NCBI RefSeq assembly: GCF_041346925.1 | Contig: NZ_CP166840.1 | Span: forward strand, 3,343,001-3,407,000 | Reading direction: 5' to 3' | Length of the DNA: 64,000 nt | Origin: Agaribacterium sp. ZY112 | GTDB taxonomy: Bacteria > Pseudomonadota > Gammaproteobacteria > Pseudomonadales > Cellvibrionaceae | Part shown: in pieces, positions 63,761-64,000 of the stretch | Layout of the letters: each line of letters opens with the position of its first letter | Position numbering within the stretch: the first letter of the stretch is position 1 | The notes under the pieces: model-generated | What the model saw: only the letters and a program-made list of their open reading frames with translations | Told to the model about the DNA's origin: nothing | Database searches by the model: none | Translations under genes and position numbers: made by a program

Positions 63761-64000
63761 ATGCAATTGCAACGTGCTCAACTTCAATGTTTATTAAACG
63801 CAATCAATCACAAGCGTCAACTGGAGCTATGGCAAGCCCAACTGCAAAGCCCAGCACCTGCCCTGCTATTAGGCGCTGACTTAGAGTTAAAACAAGGCCA
63901 ACAACTTCTTCTTAGCTCAAACATCGACTTACGTGGTCAGCGTACGGTATTCATTCGTTTACGCCATGACGACGAAGATCTTATCTGTAGACTCTATGTC
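63761..64000 (+). CDS. Unidentified gene, cut by the right window edge
   Basis: Open frame from ATG 63761 to the edge, 80 codons without stop (MQLQRAQLQCLLNAINHKRQ...). It is rich in Gln and Leu at the start, then has a possible beta segment (RTVFIRLRHDDEDLICRLYV). No ribosome site is obvious. I do not recognise the family. The only in-frame ATG is this one, preceded by a stop at 63731, so the start is fairly firm if the gene is real. Confidence 0.55.
   Translation, partial: MQLQRAQLQCLLNAINHKRQLELWQAQLQSPAPALLLGADLELKQGQQLLLSSNIDLRGQRTVFIRLRHDDEDLICRLYV

Overview
The window is a flagellar and chemotaxis island of a Gammaproteobacterium with polar-flagellum style regulation. This rests on the FleQ/FleS/FleR sigma-54 cascade, FlgM with sigma-28 promoters, tandem flagellins, and a CheV-CheR-FlgB...FlgL block opposite FlgA-FlgM-FlgN. 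Coding is dense, GC is moderate (low to mid 40s by eye), and one lipoprotein carries a Ser/Glu/Pro repeat linker joined to carbohydrate-binding-like modules. Together these suggest a marine polysaccharide-degrading lineage such as Cellvibrionales (Saccharophagus/Teredinibacter relatives). The lineage is an inference; the class-level call is firm.

Layout, left to right; almost everything is on the minus strand, so transcription runs from high to low coordinates. 1-3361: gpsA (cut by the window edge), htpG with a textbook sigma-32 promoter, and a small DUF4156-type lipoprotein. 3406-10302: fliK, then fliL-M-N-O-P-Q-R-flhB (export gate and C-ring), each block with its own sigma-54 promoter. 10344-12768: hptB-hsbR-hsbA, a phosphorelay/partner-switch module. 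12865-21885: a chemosensory operon STAS-cheY-cheA-cheW-MCP-cheR-cheD-cheB. 21960-28026: fliE-F-G-H-I-J under a sigma-54 promoter. 28250-34417: a small PA3496-like gene, fleR and fleS, an orphan lipoprotein with two CBM-like modules, and fleQ with a sigma-70 promoter. 34502-42684: fliT-like gene, two fliS paralogues, fliD, flaG, a sigma-28 flagellin and a sigma-54 flagellin. 42792-56948: flgL-K-J-I-H-G-F, flgE-D-C-B, cheR2 and cheV. 57119-58842 (plus strand): flgA, flgM (sigma-28 promoter), flgN. 58925-64000: tRNA-Arg(CCT), rsmE, a membrane GGDEF/EAL protein, ttcA and the start of an unidentified gene.

How the genes work together: FleQ, made from a sigma-70 promoter, would switch on fleSR and the early export and basal-body operons with sigma-54. 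FleS/FleR would then drive the hook, rod and filament genes. FlgM holds FliA (encoded elsewhere) until hook completion, after which the sigma-28 flagellin and flgM itself are made. I read nine sigma-54 sites, two sigma-28 sites, one sigma-32 site and one sigma-70 site by eye. flhA, flhF, fleN, fliA, cheZ and the motor stator genes are not in this window and must lie elsewhere.

Most of the window is orthodox flagellar biology. The parts least explained by known biology are the CBM-like lipoprotein with a 12-bp tandem repeat wedged between the master regulators, a FleQ with Ser at the position I recall as a c-di-GMP-contacting Arg, a CheA with a duplicated module, and a soluble four-PAS receptor that ends in a CheR-tether pentapeptide. 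I did not find a wholly new multi-gene system.
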